IMG/VR virus record: IMGVR_UViG_3300049847_000168
Location: 1 to 39,706 of that record
DNA length: 39,706 bases
DNA from: a virus
Direction: 5' to 3' (one strand)
Made by a program: the position numbers and the translations under genes. Positions within the stretch are counted from its first letter, which is position 1; every line of letters begins with the position of its first letter. Below the pieces are notes generated by a model. The model was given only the letters and a program-made list of their open reading frames with translations. It had not been told where the DNA came from and searched no databases. Of the stretch, positions 38,053-39,706 are shown piece by piece.

Positions 38053-38763
38053 TTAATCCTGTGCGAACACCCCGCGGAACTGGATGAACTGGGCCGCGGC
38101 ACTGTTAGCGCCCGCCAAGGTCAGCAGCAACGTGGTGTCATCCAAGGGGATCGTCGCGCTCGTCTGGAAGCCGTTGGCGAAGTTACCGAGATCGGTACTC
38201 ACCTCGTAACTGTTACCCGTCACCGTGACCGTCACTGCCGCGTTGGTCGCGGTTGCGGCGGCGCTCAGCGTGATGGTCCGTGCGACGTAGTCGATACCGG
38301 TTACCGTGGTGTTGGCCGTGATACCGGTACCAGAGGTCAGCACCGAACCGATCAGCACTGCGCCGATACCCTTGACGTTAGCCAAGGTTGCCGAGCCGCT
38401 GGTCACGTCCGCCACAAACGTCGGCTGGAAGTCGGCCGCCACGGGGACAGCAGAACCGGCGGCGTTGCTGGCTGTTGCCGCCAGATACCGAGCGCCGTTC
38501 TGCGGATCGCCGAGCGCCAGGGTCTGCGCGGCGGTACCTGCACCCCACTGGAGCTTACTCAGATGCCCGACGAGTCGGGATTTGAGCGGCAGCTTGGCCA
38601 CGATCAGTTTGTCACCGATGACCGCCGCCGCTGGCAGCGTCATGACGGCTTCGATGATGCGCAAGCGGCCTTGCAGTTTGTTGACCCGCGCGCGGTTGTA
38701 GAGCGGCTGGCCACCCAACGGCGCGTTGAGCGGCGTGATCAGATCAGAGTAAAAAAGAGCCAT
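38053..38763 (-). CDS. Bbp16-like capsid cement protein with inserted domain
   Basis: This 236-residue protein has outer parts (MALFYSDLITPLNAPLGGQP, RLRIIEAVMTLPAAA, GDKLIVAKLP, and the end TLLLTLAGANSAAAQFIQFR) that recall the cement protein of BPP-1-like phages, which stabilises the coat shell. Residues about 117-183 (SGSATLANVKGIGAVLIGS, SGTGITANTTVTGIDY, ARTITLSAAATATN) look like a separate Ig-like or adhesion domain of a type often inserted in virion proteins. It follows the coat gene by 30 bases and precedes the terminator, consistent with equimolar expression. Confidence 0.7.
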   Translation of the reverse strand: MALFYSDLITPLNAPLGGQPLYNRARVNKLQGRLRIIEAVMTLPAAAVIGDKLIVAKLPLKSRLVGHLSKLQWGAGTAAQTLALGDPQNGARYLAATASNAAGSAVPVAADFQPTFVADVTSGSATLANVKGIGAVLIGSVLTSGTGITANTTVTGIDYVARTITLSAAATATNAAVTVTVTGNSYEVSTDLGNFANGFQTSATIPLDDTTLLLTLAGANSAAAQFIQFRGVFAQD

Positions 38764-38793
38764 AGTCGATATCTCCTGTTTGCGTGTCTCGGA

Positions 38794-39684
38794 TTACGAG
38801 CAGGCAATTTCCACAACGCCTTCGTCCTCAAGCCGGGCTGCACCCACGGCCATGCGCAGGTAAACCTGCACCGCGTAGTTCTTGCCGGGCAGCGGATCGA
38901 TGCCGGTGACGATGTCCTGCCCCACGCCGAAGCCCACGCACGACCGTGACCACGCGATGGCGTAGCCGGTGGTGGCGTTTGCGTCCGAGAACAGCCGTTC
39001 TGTGCGGACGAAGCGGAAGCCGAGGAAGGTGTTGATAGCGCCCTGTGCCAGAGCCTTGACCGTGTTGTAGTCGATCGACTTCAGTTCGGTGGTGCCGTAG
39101 AGCGAGGTGAGCATCGCCGAGTTGACGAACATGACCCGCTGCGACGCTTCCGTCGTGCTCTGGCCGTCCATCGCCATGCTCATGTCGTCGTCGACTTCGT
39201 TCTGGTCGAGAATCTGCTTGGCGGTCAGCAGTTTCGCCAGGGTGAGGTTCGACGCAGATGCGGCGATCTTCTGCGATGCGGGCAGGGTAATGGTGCCGGT
39301 GTTGGTCCGGACCGGTCCCCGAGCTGCCTGCAAGATGATGTCGTCTTTGGCACGGTTCAGCGCCATCATGCCGATCTTTGGATAGGCGCTCTTGGGATCA
39401 GAGAGCAGCCTGACTTCATCGAGTTCGTCGACGAGTTCAGCCCAGCCCTTGTCCTGGAGGTCGATCCAGCGCCGCGAGTGTGGCGTTTCAACGTATTTGG
39501 TATCGGCGTGACGCGACAGGATGTCGTACGCCTCGGTCTTACCGGCGCGTTCAACGGCCTTTGACTGGCCTTTGATGGTGGTGGTTTGGCACCACGGTTG
39601 CGCACGGGACAGCTTTTGCTGGTACAGCACCCGCATGTTGTCGGTGTACTGCTGCACCACGTTTTCGGTGATTTGAAAGCTCAC
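38794..39684 (-). CDS. Major capsid protein (complete copy)
   Basis: This 296-residue coat protein looks like the Phage_capsid_2 family. Clear segments are VVQQYTDNMRVLYQQKLSRA (9-28), the E-loop-like region EAYDILSRHADTKYVETPHS (51-70), LQDKGWAELVDELDEVRLLS (76-95) and LTLAKLLTAKQILDQNEV (147-164), the spine helix expected for an HK97 fold. It starts at GTG 39684-39682 behind GAGGAG. The 5' 178 bases are repeated, with two amino-acid changes, at the left window end. No delta-domain or protease is evident; scaffold is separate. Confidence 0.9.
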   Translation of the reverse strand: MSFQITENVVQQYTDNMRVLYQQKLSRAQPWCQTTTIKGQSKAVERAGKTEAYDILSRHADTKYVETPHSRRWIDLQDKGWAELVDELDEVRLLSDPKSAYPKIGMMALNRAKDDIILQAARGPVRTNTGTITLPASQKIAASASNLTLAKLLTAKQILDQNEVDDDMSMAMDGQSTTEASQRVMFVNSAMLTSLYGTTELKSIDYNTVKALAQGAINTFLGFRFVRTERLFSDANATTGYAIAWSRSCVGFGVGQDIVTGIDPLPGKNYAVQVYLRMAVGAARLEDEGVVEIACS

Positions 39685-39706
39685 GTATGAGGCTCCTCAA
39701 AAGGGG
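39507..39706. repeat. Right copy of 200-bp terminal overlap
   Basis: This is identical to 1-200 except C39634 (T128) and C39660 (T154). Both differences fall in the capsid reading frame and change the protein: Met17 against Ile, and Val9 against Met, right copy first. It shows the window is a closed unit of about 39,506 bp. Confidence 0.93.

Noticed and set aside
37846-38949. 367-codon plus-strand open frame opposite the capsid genes
   Set aside because: It is antisense to three supported genes and the terminator, and its Gly/Arg/His-rich translation is typical of a shadow frame in GC-rich DNA.
1-39706. CRISPR array, diversity-generating retroelement, integrase, insertion sequence
   Set aside because: No regular short repeats with spacers, no reverse transcriptase or template/variable repeat near the fibre genes, no tyrosine or serine recombinase, and no transposase was seen, although BPP-1-like phages can carry a retroelement.

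Overview
The window is a complete, circularly permuted tailed-phage genome. The first 200 bases (1-200) match the last 200 (39507-39706) except at two positions, so the unit genome is about 39,506 bp and the ends meet inside the major capsid gene. The virion genes follow a short-tailed (podovirus) plan. The capsid block (portal, Bbp19-like protein, scaffold, Phage_capsid_2-type coat, cement-like protein) recalls Bordetella phage BPP-1. The tail tube, internal core, terminase and fibre anchor recall T7. GC content looks high (about 60% by eye) apart from one AT-rich island. The host is probably a Gram-negative proteobacterium; that is inference, and nothing in the window identifies it.

The genome has two opposed transcription blocks. 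The leftward late block runs from about 7106 down through position 1, across the circular junction, and on from 39684 down to 20216. In transcription order it holds: two paralogous small proteins, two small virion-like proteins, portal, small proteins, Bbp19-like protein, scaffold, a membrane protein, two secreted Fn3-like proteins, a small coiled protein, major capsid, cement protein, a rho-independent terminator, a beta-helix protein and other fibre-like proteins, tail adaptor, tail nozzle, three internal/ejected proteins (one with an ADP-ribosyltransferase-like domain), small and large terminase, a T7-type tail fibre and two receptor-side beta proteins.

The rightward early block runs from 8317 to 20223. 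About 16 tightly overlapping small genes of unknown function (8317-12724) come first. The replication and recombination module follows: zinc-ribbon/toprim primase, SF2 helicase, small proteins, a DUF7448-like protein, a leftward VRR-NUC nuclease, a RecE-like PD-(D/E)XK exonuclease, a Sak4-like ATPase and a membrane protein. The two blocks converge at 20216-20223 with an 8-bp gene overlap next to a GC-rich hairpin. Between their 5' ends lie two small leftward genes (7642-8198), an AT-rich non-coding island with dyads and phased T-tracts (7107-7641), and an early promoter region (8199-8316).

I recognised no DNA polymerase, RNA polymerase, integrase, repressor or endolysin. The phage therefore looks virulent or at least free of a recognisable lysogeny module. 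It must use the host polymerases, and its lysis mechanism is not evident. The most interesting points are the ADP-ribosyltransferase-like domain in a likely ejected protein, a truncated C5-cytosine methyltransferase start fused to an early gene, the missing lysis genes, and the cassette of unknown early genes.
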